Assembly (NCBI GenBank): GCA_951812825.1
Contig: OX638324.1
Coordinates: forward strand, 630,459 to 694,458
Origin: an uncultured Dehalococcoidia bacterium
GTDB taxonomy: Bacteria > Chloroflexota > Dehalococcoidia > Lucifugimonadales > GCA-2712585
DNA: 64,000 nt
Direction of reading: 5' to 3'
The number at the start of each line of letters is the position of its first letter. Position 1 is the stretch's first letter. Of the stretch, positions 25,394 to 34,254 are shown piece after piece. The notes under the pieces were generated by a model. That model did no database searches. It was not told the origin of the DNA and saw nothing but the letters and a program-made list of their open reading frames with translations. The position numbers and the translations under genes were made by a program.

Positions 25394-27364
25394 CTACTGA
25401 TACACGGGTACCGTGTACTCGTGATGCCTGGACGGGCCCATGTGCAGGTGCCGCCCCTCGTAGGACAGTACTACCTCAGGGTTGACCACAACCTGTCCAT
25501 ACACCCAGAACAGCGGGATTATCAGGTGGTTCTCGCGCGCCCATTCCGTAGCTTCTACCTCAATGGCGCGAAGCGTGTCCCAGTCGGAGACGGCCTCCAG
25601 CCGGTCGACGAAATCGTATATCTCGTCGTGCATCTGCCATTCCTGCCGCCATCTGACGTTGTTCCTGAAATGGTTCACAAGTCCGCCTGTGGTGGGCGGG
25701 CCAAACCGAGTCTGGTGCACGCCTCTGGCGTGCTCTCGGTTTCTGGCCTTTGATGTCATCTGCGCCGTGTTGATGGGAATGAGATTCACATCGATGCCGA
25801 CTTGTTCGAAGTATTGGGCTATGACCTCCGCCGTTTCACCAATTTCAGGGAGGCCTGTCAACGGTGGCGTAACGTGGAGTTCAATCTCGAAGCCGTTGGG
25901 ATAGCCGGCGTTAACAATCAGTTCCCGTGCCCTGTCCGGGTCGTAAGCGTAGGGAGTCCATTCGGGTTTGGAGTGAGGCCACCAGGGCGGGAAGGCCCAG
26001 TGAGTGGTCACGATGCCCTGGTTGCCAAAGAACGACTTGTTCAATTCATCTCGGTCAATGGCCAGGTTGAGCGCCTCTCGAACGTCCTTCACCCGTAGCG
26101 GGCTTTCCTCGTCTATCTCATAGCGCCCCGGAGGACACATCCTGTTCTCGTCTGGCTTCACCTCATTTCCAGGCGGGCAATTGCCGTAACCATCGGGACG
26201 GGTCGCAGAGAACATGCCGCCGATGAACATGAACGTATAGAATGCTGGCACTGTGCTGTTCTGCACCTGGAACCCTCTGGATATAGCCTGCTCGTGAAGG
26301 CTCCTGGCGATGCTCACGATGTCCGCCTCTTTGGTGTAAAGCATGGCGGTGCGGGTCGCCTCTTCCGTCACATAGAAGAACTGGAGCTCGTGGAACTCCG
26401 GAGTCTTCCTGTAATGGTCCTCCACCCTTTCCAGCGTCAGCCCCTGGTTTATGGCGAAGTCAACGTATGTGAAAGGGCCGGTGCCGATGGGATCAGCTAT
26501 GTAGGCATCCTCGCCAACGTCATTGTAATAGTCTTCGCTGGCCACTCCACGCCGATCGTCGGTGCTCCAGTAGCCCCAAGTCAGGTTGGGTGAGTTGAGC
26601 TTCCACACGAACTCGTAGTCGCTGATTTTCTCGAAGTGTTCGTCGTCAAACGTGGAGAACGGACCCACCGCCCCTGGGAAGCTCGCCTGCCACGGCGGGA
26701 AGTTGTTCACCATGTACGAAAACTGAACGTCGTCAACGGTAAACACGTAGTCCGTAGCCTGCTTGTTCTGGTAGAAAGGAACGCCCTCGTGCAGCTTAAA
26801 CTTCCAGTCCTGGGCATTGTTGCTTACCTCCCAGCTTTCAGCCAGGTAGCCTACCCACTGCTCAGAGAAACGATCAATGTGCAGCATACCCTCATAAATG
26901 TTGCAAAGGGGACCCTGGGCGCTCTGCCAGCCGGCCAGCTGCCACTTGGTAGTCGCCTGAACGCCCGGAGGCGCCATCGAAACCCTCAGCCGCGGCTGTA
27001 CCGGATCCGTAGTCGGCGGCATTGTGGGCGTTGCAGTGGGCGCAACCGTCACCTCAGGAATAAACCTCTGCCGCGTCGGTGTGGGCGCAACCGTCGCAGC
27101 CGGTGCGGGGGCCTGTGTAGGCTCAGGTGCTGGCGCTTGCGTCGCCGCTGGTGCTGGTGCTTGCGTCGCCGCTGGTGCTGGCGCTTGCGTCGCCGCTGGT
27201 GCTGGCGCCGCTGTGGCAGCCGGTGCGGGTGCTGCCGTCGCCGCCGGGGCCGCCGTTTCCTCCTCCTCATCCCCTCCGCACGCAACAATCACCAGCAAAA
27301 GCCCCCCAATCAGGGCCAGCATTGCCAATACATTCAAAGTTGCGGGTCGCCATCCTATAATCAT
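25394..27364 (-). CDS. ABC transporter substrate-binding lipoprotein, family 5, paralogue 2
   Basis: 656 residues from MIIGWRPATLNVLAML; the GGGGGTACTT box favours this ATG over one 17 codons upstream. Lipobox LLVIVACGG with Cys at about 29. A linker of about 70 residues is built of near-perfect APAPAATQ repeats, then TPTRQRFIPEVT. The SBP_bac_5 domain contains LAESWEVSNNAQDWKFKLHE, VREALNLAIDRDELN and ELIVNAGYPNGF. The C-terminus YEGRHLHMGPSRHHEYTVPV is shared with paralogues 3-5. It binds an external solute, possibly oligopeptide. It is its own transcription unit. Confidence 0.9.
   Translation of the reverse strand: MIIGWRPATLNVLAMLALIGGLLLVIVACGGDEEEETAAPAATAAPAPAATAAPAPAATQAPAPAATQAPAPAATQAPAPEPTQAPAPAATVAPTPTRQRFIPEVTVAPTATPTMPPTTDPVQPRLRVSMAPPGVQATTKWQLAGWQSAQGPLCNIYEGMLHIDRFSEQWVGYLAESWEVSNNAQDWKFKLHEGVPFYQNKQATDYVFTVDDVQFSYMVNNFPPWQASFPGAVGPFSTFDDEHFEKISDYEFVWKLNSPNLTWGYWSTDDRRGVASEDYYNDVGEDAYIADPIGTGPFTYVDFAINQGLTLERVEDHYRKTPEFHELQFFYVTEEATRTAMLYTKEADIVSIARSLHEQAISRGFQVQNSTVPAFYTFMFIGGMFSATRPDGYGNCPPGNEVKPDENRMCPPGRYEIDEESPLRVKDVREALNLAIDRDELNKSFFGNQGIVTTHWAFPPWWPHSKPEWTPYAYDPDRARELIVNAGYPNGFEIELHVTPPLTGLPEIGETAEVIAQYFEQVGIDVNLIPINTAQMTSKARNREHARGVHQTRFGPPTTGGLVNHFRNNVRWRQEWQMHDEIYDFVDRLEAVSDWDTLRAIEVEATEWARENHLIIPLFWVYGQVVVNPEVVLSYEGRHLHMGPSRHHEYTVPVYQ
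27127..27210. repeat. 24-bp tandem repeats in lipoprotein linker
   Basis: Three full copies (27127, 27151, 27175) of a 24-bp unit with core GCTTGCGTCGCCGCTG plus a partial fourth, encoding APAPAATQ on the - strand. Lower-similarity Ala/Pro codon repeats continue to about 27260. Confidence 0.85.
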
Positions 27365-27418
27365 AAGTACCCCCAATCTGTGTCTTTTGGGTAATGTACG
27401 CCTGGACGCGCTCATTGC

Positions 27419-27447
27419 ATATTATAGGAAGGGTAAATGTGTGTCAA
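27419..27447 (-). promoter_or_regulatory. Promoter of solute-binding protein 2
   Basis: TTGACA with TAATAT at 17 nt on the - strand, or an overlapping perfect TATAAT at 15 nt. About 55 nt before the start at 27364. Confidence 0.6.
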
Positions 27448-27602
27448 CATCCGAGAAATGTTATGCGACAAATTATCACGACCCCCAATAAACGTCCATT
27501 CACACGTCGAATTACCCCACTGATTGTCATTCTCGTAACCGTCTTGCATAACCCTGCTTAATCCCAAAAGAGTCTTCGCATCCAAAGGGTCAGTCCCAAC
27601 CG

Positions 27603-27640
27603 CAAAAGAAACAGCCGCCCCCGTATTGGGGGCGGCTGTT
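27603..27640 (-). terminator. Terminator of solute-binding protein 3
   Basis: Stem of about 13 bp (ACAGCCGCCCCC with its complement), 5-nt loop, followed on the - strand by TTTCTTTTG. It is 29 nt after the stop at 27669. Confidence 0.85.
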
Positions 27641-27668
27641 CATCGGTTTCTCTCTATCTGGGATCGAC

Positions 27669-29639
27669 CTACTTATACACGGGTACCGTGTACTCGTGAT
27701 GCCTGGATGGTCCCATGTGCAGGTGGCGCGACTCGTAGGACGCTACAATGTCGGGGTTAATTACAACCTGACCCACCAACCACCACAGAGGAATAATCAG
27801 ATGGTTGTCGCGAGCCCATTCGGCCGCTTCAATCTCAATGGCCCTTAGAGTATCCCAATCACTGGAAGACTCAAGCCTCTTGACGAAGTCATAGATCTCA
27901 TCATGCATCTGCCATTCCTGGCGCCAGTTGATGTTGTTCTTGAAGTGACGTACCAACTGACCTCCGGACGGAGGCCCGAACCGTGTCTGCATTACACCTC
28001 TGGTGTATTCGCGATTCCTTGGAATGGAAGTCTGCTCGGCCGAGTTGATAGGTCTCAAGGTCACATCCAGTCCAACCTGCTCGAAGTACTGAGCAATCAC
28101 CTCAGACATCTCACCGATTTCCGGTAGCCCCGTTACCGCTTCCGGCACATAGACCTCCATCGCGAACCCATCGGGATAGCCTGCCGCTGTAATCAGTTCA
28201 CGTGCGCGCGCCGGGTCGTAGGGGTAGGGCGCCCACTCAGCCTTCGCGTGAGGCCACCACGGCGGGAATGCCCAGTGGGAGGTCGGGACACCTTGTCCGT
28301 CAAAGAACACTTCGTTCATTTCGTCCCGGTTAATGGCAAGGTTCAGCGCCTCGCGGACTTCCTTGACCCGCATCGGACTCTCTTCGTCTATCTCATACCT
28401 GCCGGGAGGGCACATGTTGTTCTCGTCGGGTTTTATATCGTCACCGGGTGGACAGTTGTTATACCCGTCAGAACGAGTGGAGGAGAACATGCCGCCGATG
28501 AAAAGGAAGGTGTAGGAACTGGGTGTGGTGCTGTTTACAATCTGGTATCCCCTCTCCACCGCTTGTGGTAGGAGGGACCTGGCTATGCTGACGATATCGG
28601 CCTCATTGGTGTAAAGCATCGCAGTTCGAGTGGCCTCTTCAGGCACGTAGAAGAACTGGAGCTCATGGAACGCTGGCGTCTGTCGGTAGTGGTCTTCCAC
28701 CCTCTCGACAATCAGTCCCTGGTTTAGCCCAAACCAATTAAAGGTGAACGGACCGGCTCCAATGGGATCCTCAGAGTAGGCCTCGTCGCCAACTTCGTCC
28801 CAGTAAGTCTTGCTTATCACGCCACGCCGGTCGTCGGAGCTCCAGTAGCCCCAGGTCAAGTCCGGAGTGTCCAGCTTCCACGTGAACTCATAATCGCTTT
28901 TCACGTCAAAGTGCCTGTCTTCAATACCGGATTGAGCTGCTATGCCGGGTATGCCCTGCTGGTAGGGTGGGAAGTTGTTGACCCTGTAGGAGTGAATTAC
29001 ATCTTCTACTGTCACAGAGTACTGGGTAGGTTGCTTATTCTTGTAGAAGGGGATGCCCTCCTTCAGCTTGAACGTCCATTCCTGTGCGCCTGCACCAATT
29101 TCCCAGCTTTCGGCCAGGTAAGGAACGTAGCTCTCGTCATACCTGTCGAGGTGGATCAAAGTCTCGTATATCGTGTAAAGGGGACCCTGAGCGCTCTGCC
29201 AACCACCCAACTCCCAGTGAGTTCTGGCCTGAACGCCGGGCGGCGACATGGACACCCTTAGCCGTGGCTGCACAGGTTCCCTCATAGTATCAGCGGGGGC
29301 CATTGTGGGCGTCGGCGTAGCCGTGACGTCAGGTATAAACCTCTGCCTGGTCGGCGTCGCGGCCATCGTAGCCGCTGGAGCAGGCGCCGCAGTCGTCGGT
29401 GCAGGTGCCGCAGTTGCCGGTGCGGCTGTGGCCGCGGGAGCTGCTGTCGGGACCATCGTCGGCGCTGCTGTGGGGGCTGGCGCCGCTGTCGGGACCGCAG
29501 GCGCCGCTGTCGGGGCCGCAGTCGGTGCTGTCTCCTCATCGTCGTCGCCGCCACAGGCGACGATCACCATTGCCATTAGCGCGACTATCGATAGCAGACC
29601 CAACATCTGCCATCTCCTTAGCCACATTGGAGACTTCAT
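27669..29639 (-). CDS. ABC transporter substrate-binding lipoprotein, family 5, paralogue 3
   Basis: 656 residues from MKSPMWLRRWQMLGLL, preceded by GGAGGAGGTG; an ATG 21 codons upstream is less likely. Lipobox MVIVACGG, Cys at about 29, then DDDEE and an Ala/Pro/Thr linker ending TPTRQRFIPDVT. The domain shows WELGGWQSAQGPLYTIYETL, LAESWEIGAGAQEWTFKLKE and VREALNLAINRDEMNEVFF. It is very similar to paralogue 2 throughout, including the conserved HMGPSRHHEYTVPVY end. Its upstream leader and promoter resemble those of paralogues 4 and 5. Confidence 0.9.
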   Translation of the reverse strand: MKSPMWLRRWQMLGLLSIVALMAMVIVACGGDDDEETAPTAAPTAAPAVPTAAPAPTAAPTMVPTAAPAATAAPATAAPAPTTAAPAPAATMAATPTRQRFIPDVTATPTPTMAPADTMREPVQPRLRVSMSPPGVQARTHWELGGWQSAQGPLYTIYETLIHLDRYDESYVPYLAESWEIGAGAQEWTFKLKEGIPFYKNKQPTQYSVTVEDVIHSYRVNNFPPYQQGIPGIAAQSGIEDRHFDVKSDYEFTWKLDTPDLTWGYWSSDDRRGVISKTYWDEVGDEAYSEDPIGAGPFTFNWFGLNQGLIVERVEDHYRQTPAFHELQFFYVPEEATRTAMLYTNEADIVSIARSLLPQAVERGYQIVNSTTPSSYTFLFIGGMFSSTRSDGYNNCPPGDDIKPDENNMCPPGRYEIDEESPMRVKEVREALNLAINRDEMNEVFFDGQGVPTSHWAFPPWWPHAKAEWAPYPYDPARARELITAAGYPDGFAMEVYVPEAVTGLPEIGEMSEVIAQYFEQVGLDVTLRPINSAEQTSIPRNREYTRGVMQTRFGPPSGGQLVRHFKNNINWRQEWQMHDEIYDFVKRLESSSDWDTLRAIEIEAAEWARDNHLIIPLWWLVGQVVINPDIVASYESRHLHMGPSRHHEYTVPVYK

Positions 29640-29722
29640 GTATTCACCTCCTCCAGTTTTCCAAGATTTACACTGCCGACAAGCAGCCTTGCCCGCCCGC
29701 ATGAGAGCAGTGATTTTGCTGC

Positions 29723-29751
29723 ATCCTAGACTAGGCGAATCGCCTTGTCAA
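29723..29751 (-). promoter_or_regulatory. Promoter of solute-binding protein 3
   Basis: TTGACA, 17 nt ending CTAGTC, TAGGAT on the - strand, 84 nt before the start. The same CTAGTCTAGGATGC block recurs before paralogue 4. Confidence 0.75.
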
Positions 29752-29860
29752 TAGCCAGTACAAACCCGTCCCCGCACACCGTGTAAGGAGCCCTTAATCG
29801 CACCCAACCACCTCCCACAGGGCCGGTTCCTTGGCTTTCGCCGGCAACTTGTCCGCTCAA

Positions 29861-29895
29861 CGAAACAGCCGCCTCCCAACTGGAAGGCGGCTGTC
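29861..29895 (-). terminator. Terminator of solute-binding protein 4
   Basis: A 12-bp stem with one mismatch (ACAGCCGCCTCC and its partner), then TTTCG on the - strand, 26 nt after the stop at 29920. The T-run is weaker than in the other terminators. Confidence 0.7.
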
Positions 29896-29919
29896 TCTGT
29901 TTCCCGGGATCTTAAGCGT

Positions 29920-31899
29920 CTATCTATACACGGGCACCGTGAACTCGTGGTGCCGCGTCGGTCCCATGTGGATGTGCCTAGACTCGTAGGACTCCACCGT
30001 CTGCGGGTTGAACACCACCTGACCAGTCAGCCAGAACAGCGGAATCATCAATTGCTGCTCGTACGTCCAATTCACCGCTTCAACTTCAAGCTGCTGCAGG
30101 TGCTCCCAGCTGGTGGCCGCCTCCATCTTGTCGATGAATTCGTACACCTCAGGATGTCCCTGCCACTCTTGCCGCCAGTTCACGTTGTTTCGGAAGTCCC
30201 CAACAACGTCGCCGGGTACCGGCGCTCCCCAACGGGAGGGAATGATTCCCCTGGAGTGCTGACGCTCCCGCAGATATGGAGCAAGCTGCGCCCAGTCCAT
30301 TGGGTTAAGTTCCGCGCTGATGCCTATCGCATCAAAGTAGGACACTAGCGCCTCCATGATGTCTCCGATCTCCGGCAAGCTGGGAGATGCAGGAGGCAGG
30401 AGGATTTCCATATCGAATCCATCGGGATAGCCCGCCTCAATCACAAGTTCGCGTGCCCGGTCTGGGTCAAAATCATAAGGGACCCAGTTGTCCTGATGAA
30501 GGGGCCATGCTTGGGGATAATTGAACAGTGTCTGCTTTACAGCCGTGCCCTTGAAGAAGACGTCATTCAGCTCATCCCTGTCGATCGCCAGGTTAAGAGC
30601 TTCCCTTACCCGAATGTCGCGCATCGGGCTGTTTTCGTCAATCTGGTACCTTCCAGGCGGGCACTGGTAGTCCACAGCCTTTATCGGCTGCCCATCGTCA
30701 CCGGCGGGAGGACAATTCCCGTATCCGTCCTGCAGATTCGGGTCGAACATGCCGCCAATGAACATGAAGAAGCGGGCGCTGGGCGTCGTGCTGTAAGCAA
30801 TCTCGAAGCCCCTGCTTATCGCCTGCTCATGAAGCACCTGGGAGATCTCCGAAATGTCCGCTTCATTCGTGTAGAGCATCGCCGACCGCGTAACCTCTTC
30901 AGTTACGTAGAAGAACGCAAGCTCGTGGAACAGCGGTGTCTGTCGGTAATGGTCCTCCACCCGCTCCATCGAAATGCCCTGGTTAACCTCGAAGTCCAGG
31001 AAGGTAAACGGTCCGGTGCCTATCGGGTCCGCAACGTACCCGTCCCAACCAACGGCGTCGAAGTGTTCCTTGCTGATTACGCCACGCCTGTCGTCGGAGT
31101 TAATGTCCTGACCCCAGGTCCAACTGGGCTGGTCCAGCTTCCAGATGAACTCGTGGTCACTGATGATGTCAAAGTACTCCGGCGTGGGAAAGCTGAAGGG
31201 TGTCAACTGCCCGGAGTTGCCATCTTGCCAGGGCGTGAAGTTGTTAACGTCGTAAGAGTGAATTACGTCGGCCACTGTCATCGTCATTCCCGTTGGCTCA
31301 CCGCCTCTGTAGAATGGCACGTTTTGCTTCAAAACAAACCGCCAATTTCTTGCGTCAGTGCTGATTTCCCAGCTTTCCGCCAGGTATCCCTCCAACGCTT
31401 CCGTGTACCGGTCGTTGTGCAGGAGAGTGTCGAACATGCCCGTCATCGGACCCTGCGCGCTCTGAACAGACCCAATACCAAACTGAACGGTAGTCTGTGC
31501 AATCGGCGGCGCAATCGCCACCCTCAGCCTCGGCTGCACAGGCACCCCTTCCCTCATCGGCGGCTCTGTCGTAGGCGCAGGGGTGGCCGTTACCGCAGGT
31601 ATAAACCTCTGCCGCGTCGGCGTCGGCGCCATTGTAGGTGCCGGAGCCGCCGTGGGTGCCGGGGCTGCCGTCGGTGCCGGGGCTACCGTAGGCCTTGGGG
31701 CCTCTGTCGGCGCCATCGTGGGCATTGCCGTCGGTGCCGGCGCGGGCGCCGCAGTCGGTGCCGGAGCCGGCGCCGCCGCAGTGGCCGCTGGCGTTTCCTC
31801 ATCGTCATCGCCGCAAGCCACAATCACCATTGCCATCACCGCGACCAAAGACAGCAGTACCAACATCTGCCATCTTCTGATCCAGATTGGTGTCTTCAC
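29920..31899 (-). CDS. ABC transporter substrate-binding lipoprotein, family 5, paralogue 4
   Basis: 659 residues. The GTG start is preceded by GAGGAGGTCCAAAC. Lipobox MVIVACGD, Cys at about 29, Ala/Pro/Thr/Met linker, then TPTRQRFIPAVT. The domain has LAESWEISTDARNWRFVLKQ, VREALNLAIDRDELNDVFF and ELVIEAGYPDGFDM. An insertion, PPAGDDGQPIKAVDYQCPPG, lengthens the Cys-containing loop found in all four close paralogues (NCPP...CPPGRYEID). Two Cys in this loop could form a disulfide outside the membrane. The gene is a single transcription unit. Confidence 0.9.
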   Translation of the reverse strand: MKTPIWIRRWQMLVLLSLVAVMAMVIVACGDDDEETPAATAAAPAPAPTAAPAPAPTAMPTMAPTEAPRPTVAPAPTAAPAPTAAPAPTMAPTPTRQRFIPAVTATPAPTTEPPMREGVPVQPRLRVAIAPPIAQTTVQFGIGSVQSAQGPMTGMFDTLLHNDRYTEALEGYLAESWEISTDARNWRFVLKQNVPFYRGGEPTGMTMTVADVIHSYDVNNFTPWQDGNSGQLTPFSFPTPEYFDIISDHEFIWKLDQPSWTWGQDINSDDRRGVISKEHFDAVGWDGYVADPIGTGPFTFLDFEVNQGISMERVEDHYRQTPLFHELAFFYVTEEVTRSAMLYTNEADISEISQVLHEQAISRGFEIAYSTTPSARFFMFIGGMFDPNLQDGYGNCPPAGDDGQPIKAVDYQCPPGRYQIDENSPMRDIRVREALNLAIDRDELNDVFFKGTAVKQTLFNYPQAWPLHQDNWVPYDFDPDRARELVIEAGYPDGFDMEILLPPASPSLPEIGDIMEALVSYFDAIGISAELNPMDWAQLAPYLRERQHSRGIIPSRWGAPVPGDVVGDFRNNVNWRQEWQGHPEVYEFIDKMEAATSWEHLQQLEVEAVNWTYEQQLMIPLFWLTGQVVFNPQTVESYESRHIHMGPTRHHEFTVPVYR

Positions 31900-31982
31900 G
31901 TTTGGACCTCCTCAATTCTTGCAAAAGTTGCACTGCCGACAAGCAAGCATTTCCACCCGCTCCAAAGCAGCGATTTCGAAGC

Positions 31983-32011
31983 ATCCTAGACTAGCAGAGG
32001 CTTCCTGTCAA
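31983..32011 (-). promoter_or_regulatory. Promoter of solute-binding protein 4
   Basis: TTGACA, 17 nt ending CTAGTC, TAGGAT on the - strand, 84 nt before the GTG start. Confidence 0.75.
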
Positions 32012-32054
32012 TACGTGGTTCCTACTCTCTCACACCCGTTGCAAACGACACAAA

Positions 32055-32089
32055 GCAAAACGACCACCCTCGCAAGGAGGGCGGCCGTT
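32055..32089 (-). terminator. Terminator of solute-binding protein 5
   Basis: Stem of about 12 bp with one mismatch (AACGACCACCCTC and partner), followed on the - strand by TTTTGCTTTG, 30 nt after the stop at 32119. Confidence 0.78.
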
Positions 32090-32118
32090 CACTTGATCAA
32101 TTTCGTTCAGTGATCGAT

Positions 32119-34101
32119 CTACTTGTACACGGGCACCGTGAACTCGTGATGCCTGGTCGGTCCCATATGGATGTGCCGGGACACGTAGGATTCAACCGTC
32201 TCGGGATTGAACATTACCTGCCCCACCAGCCAGAACATCGGAATCATCAGGTGGTTGGGTCTTTCCCAGTTCACCGCATCTATCTCCAGCTCCCGCAGCT
32301 GGTCCCAATTGGTGGCGGCCTCCAGTATGTTGATGTGCTCATAGACCTCATCCCACATCTGCCACTCCTGCCGCCAGTCCACGTTGTTCTTGAAGTGGCC
32401 TACTACACTCCCGGGGGTGGGCGAACCCCACCGGGCGGGAATGATTCCCCGGGTGTGACGCCGGTTCCTGATAGTGGGCACCATTTGCGACCTGTCGATC
32501 ACCTGGAGATCTATGGTAATGCCGACATTATTGAAGTACTGGGTAAGAGCCTCCATCAGTTCACCCACCTCAGGCAGACCGGGCAGGGCGTTGGTGGTAA
32601 TTATCTGCATCTCGAACCCGTTGGGGTATCCCGCGTCTATGATCAGCTGCCTGGCCCGGTCGGGATCGTAGGGATAGGGGGCCCAGTCATCCGGATGATG
32701 GCCCCACCAGTGGGGGAAACTCCATTGGATCATGGGGATGGCCGTGTTCTTGAAGAAGACCTCGTTCATCTCGTCCCGGTTGATGGCCAGGTTGAGGGCC
32801 TCTCGCACGTCCTGGTTTCGCATGGGGCTCTCGGTGTCGATCTCATATCTTCCAGCCGGGCATCTCCCCCAAAAGGCGGGGGGATCTGGCTGGACGTCGG
32901 TGCCGGGCGGGCAATTCTTGAAGCCATCCGGCCTGGTCTCCTCAAACATGCCCCCAATGAACATGAAGAAACGTGCGCTCGGGGTGGTGCTGCTCGCTAC
33001 CTTGTACCCGCGGGAGATAGCCTGCTCGTGAAGAGCCAGCGACATCTCGGAGATGTCCGCTTCGTTTGTGTAGAGCATGGCAGTCCGGGTCGCCTCCTCA
33101 TTCACGTAGATGAACTCAAGCTCGTGGATTAGGGGCGTCTGCCGGTAGTGGTCCTTAACCCGCTCCATAGAGATGCCACGGTTGATCTCGAAATCAAGGA
33201 AGGTGAAGGGGCCGGCACCGATGGGGTCGGCTATGTATCCGTCCCAACCCACCTCCTCAAAGTAGTCCTTGCTGATCACGCCACGCCGCTCATCCGTTTG
33301 GTGCTGGCCCCAAATCAGGTTGGGCTTTAACAGCTTCCATTTGAACTCGTAGTCGCTGAGGATCTCGAAGTGATCTTCGTTCGGGAAGGCAAAGTCGGCA
33401 TATCGACTGGAGTTGCCGGCCTGCCATGGCTCGAAGTTGTTGACGTCGAAAGAGTGCAATATATCCGCCGACGTTACCGAATATTCGGTCGGTACGCCTC
33501 TCTGGTAGAAGGGCACGTTCTCCTTCAGTTTGAAGGTCCATTCCTTGGCATCGTCGCTGATGAGCCAACTTTCGGCCACGTACCCTTCCCATTCCTCGGT
33601 GAAGCGTTCGTTTGCAAGCAGCCCATCGTACATGCCTGTCAGAGGCCCCTGGGGGCTCTGCAATTGTCCCAGGTCGAACATGGTGGAGCTTTGGCTGATG
33701 GGTGGCGCAATCGCTACCCTTATGCGCGGCTGCACCGGCTCCCCCTCCTCCACCATGGCCGGCGGGGTTGTCGCTTCCGGTGCCGCTGTAACATCAGGTA
33801 TGAACCTCTGGCGCGTCGGCGTCGGAGCCGCTGTGGCCGCAGGCGCTGCCGTCGGCGCCGGCCTGGGCGCCGCTGTCGCCGGTGCGGCGGTGGCCGCGGG
33901 TGCTGCCGTCGGCGCCGGGGCTGCCGTCGGCGCCATCGTCGGAGCCGCTGTCGGGGCCGGCGATGGCGCCGACGGGGCGGCGGTGGCCTCAGGCGTTTCC
34001 TCATCATCGCCGCAAGCGACGATTACCATAGCCATCGCTCCGACCAACAACAGTGCAACCAGCGTCTGCCATCTCCTGATCCAAATCAGTGTCTTCATCA
34101 T
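32119..34101 (-). CDS. ABC transporter substrate-binding lipoprotein, family 5, paralogue 5
   Basis: 660 residues from MMKTLIWIRRWQTLVALL; GAGGAGGTCCA precedes the twin ATG. The frame runs 18 codons further upstream without a better start. Lipobox MVIVACGD, Cys at about 30, then an Ala/Pro/Thr linker ending TPTRQRFIPDVT. The domain contains LAESWEI-type WLISDDAKEWTFKLKE, VREALNLAINRDEMNEVFF and QLIIDAGYPNGFEM, and ends HMGPTRHHEFTVPVY. It is closest to paralogue 4 (both share DRYTE/ERFTE and WGxDxNSDERRG-like segments). It is the first of the five in transcription order. Confidence 0.9.
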   Translation of the reverse strand: MMKTLIWIRRWQTLVALLLVGAMAMVIVACGDDEETPEATAAPSAPSPAPTAAPTMAPTAAPAPTAAPAATAAPATAAPRPAPTAAPAATAAPTPTRQRFIPDVTAAPEATTPPAMVEEGEPVQPRIRVAIAPPISQSSTMFDLGQLQSPQGPLTGMYDGLLANERFTEEWEGYVAESWLISDDAKEWTFKLKENVPFYQRGVPTEYSVTSADILHSFDVNNFEPWQAGNSSRYADFAFPNEDHFEILSDYEFKWKLLKPNLIWGQHQTDERRGVISKDYFEEVGWDGYIADPIGAGPFTFLDFEINRGISMERVKDHYRQTPLIHELEFIYVNEEATRTAMLYTNEADISEMSLALHEQAISRGYKVASSTTPSARFFMFIGGMFEETRPDGFKNCPPGTDVQPDPPAFWGRCPAGRYEIDTESPMRNQDVREALNLAINRDEMNEVFFKNTAIPMIQWSFPHWWGHHPDDWAPYPYDPDRARQLIIDAGYPNGFEMQIITTNALPGLPEVGELMEALTQYFNNVGITIDLQVIDRSQMVPTIRNRRHTRGIIPARWGSPTPGSVVGHFKNNVDWRQEWQMWDEVYEHINILEAATNWDQLRELEIDAVNWERPNHLMIPMFWLVGQVMFNPETVESYVSRHIHMGPTRHHEFTVPVYK

Positions 34102-34180
34102 TGGACCTCCTCGGTCACTACAAAAGCTGCACTGCCGCCAAACAAGCACAGCCACCCGTTCGGAAGCGGTGTTACGATGA

Positions 34181-34209
34181 ATCCTAGACTGGCAATGTCA
34201 GTATGTCAA
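34181..34209 (-). promoter_or_regulatory. Promoter of solute-binding protein 5
   Basis: TTGACA, 17 nt ending CCAGTC, TAGGAT on the - strand, 80 nt before the start. Confidence 0.75.
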
Positions 34210-34254
34210 TAACTATTCCAAGCCCGTATCCTGTCCTCGGAACAACTGTATCAG

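Noticed and set aside
27127-27210. CRISPR-like array
   Set aside because: The 24-bp units are contiguous without spacers and encode in-frame APAPAATQ repeats of a lipoprotein linker.
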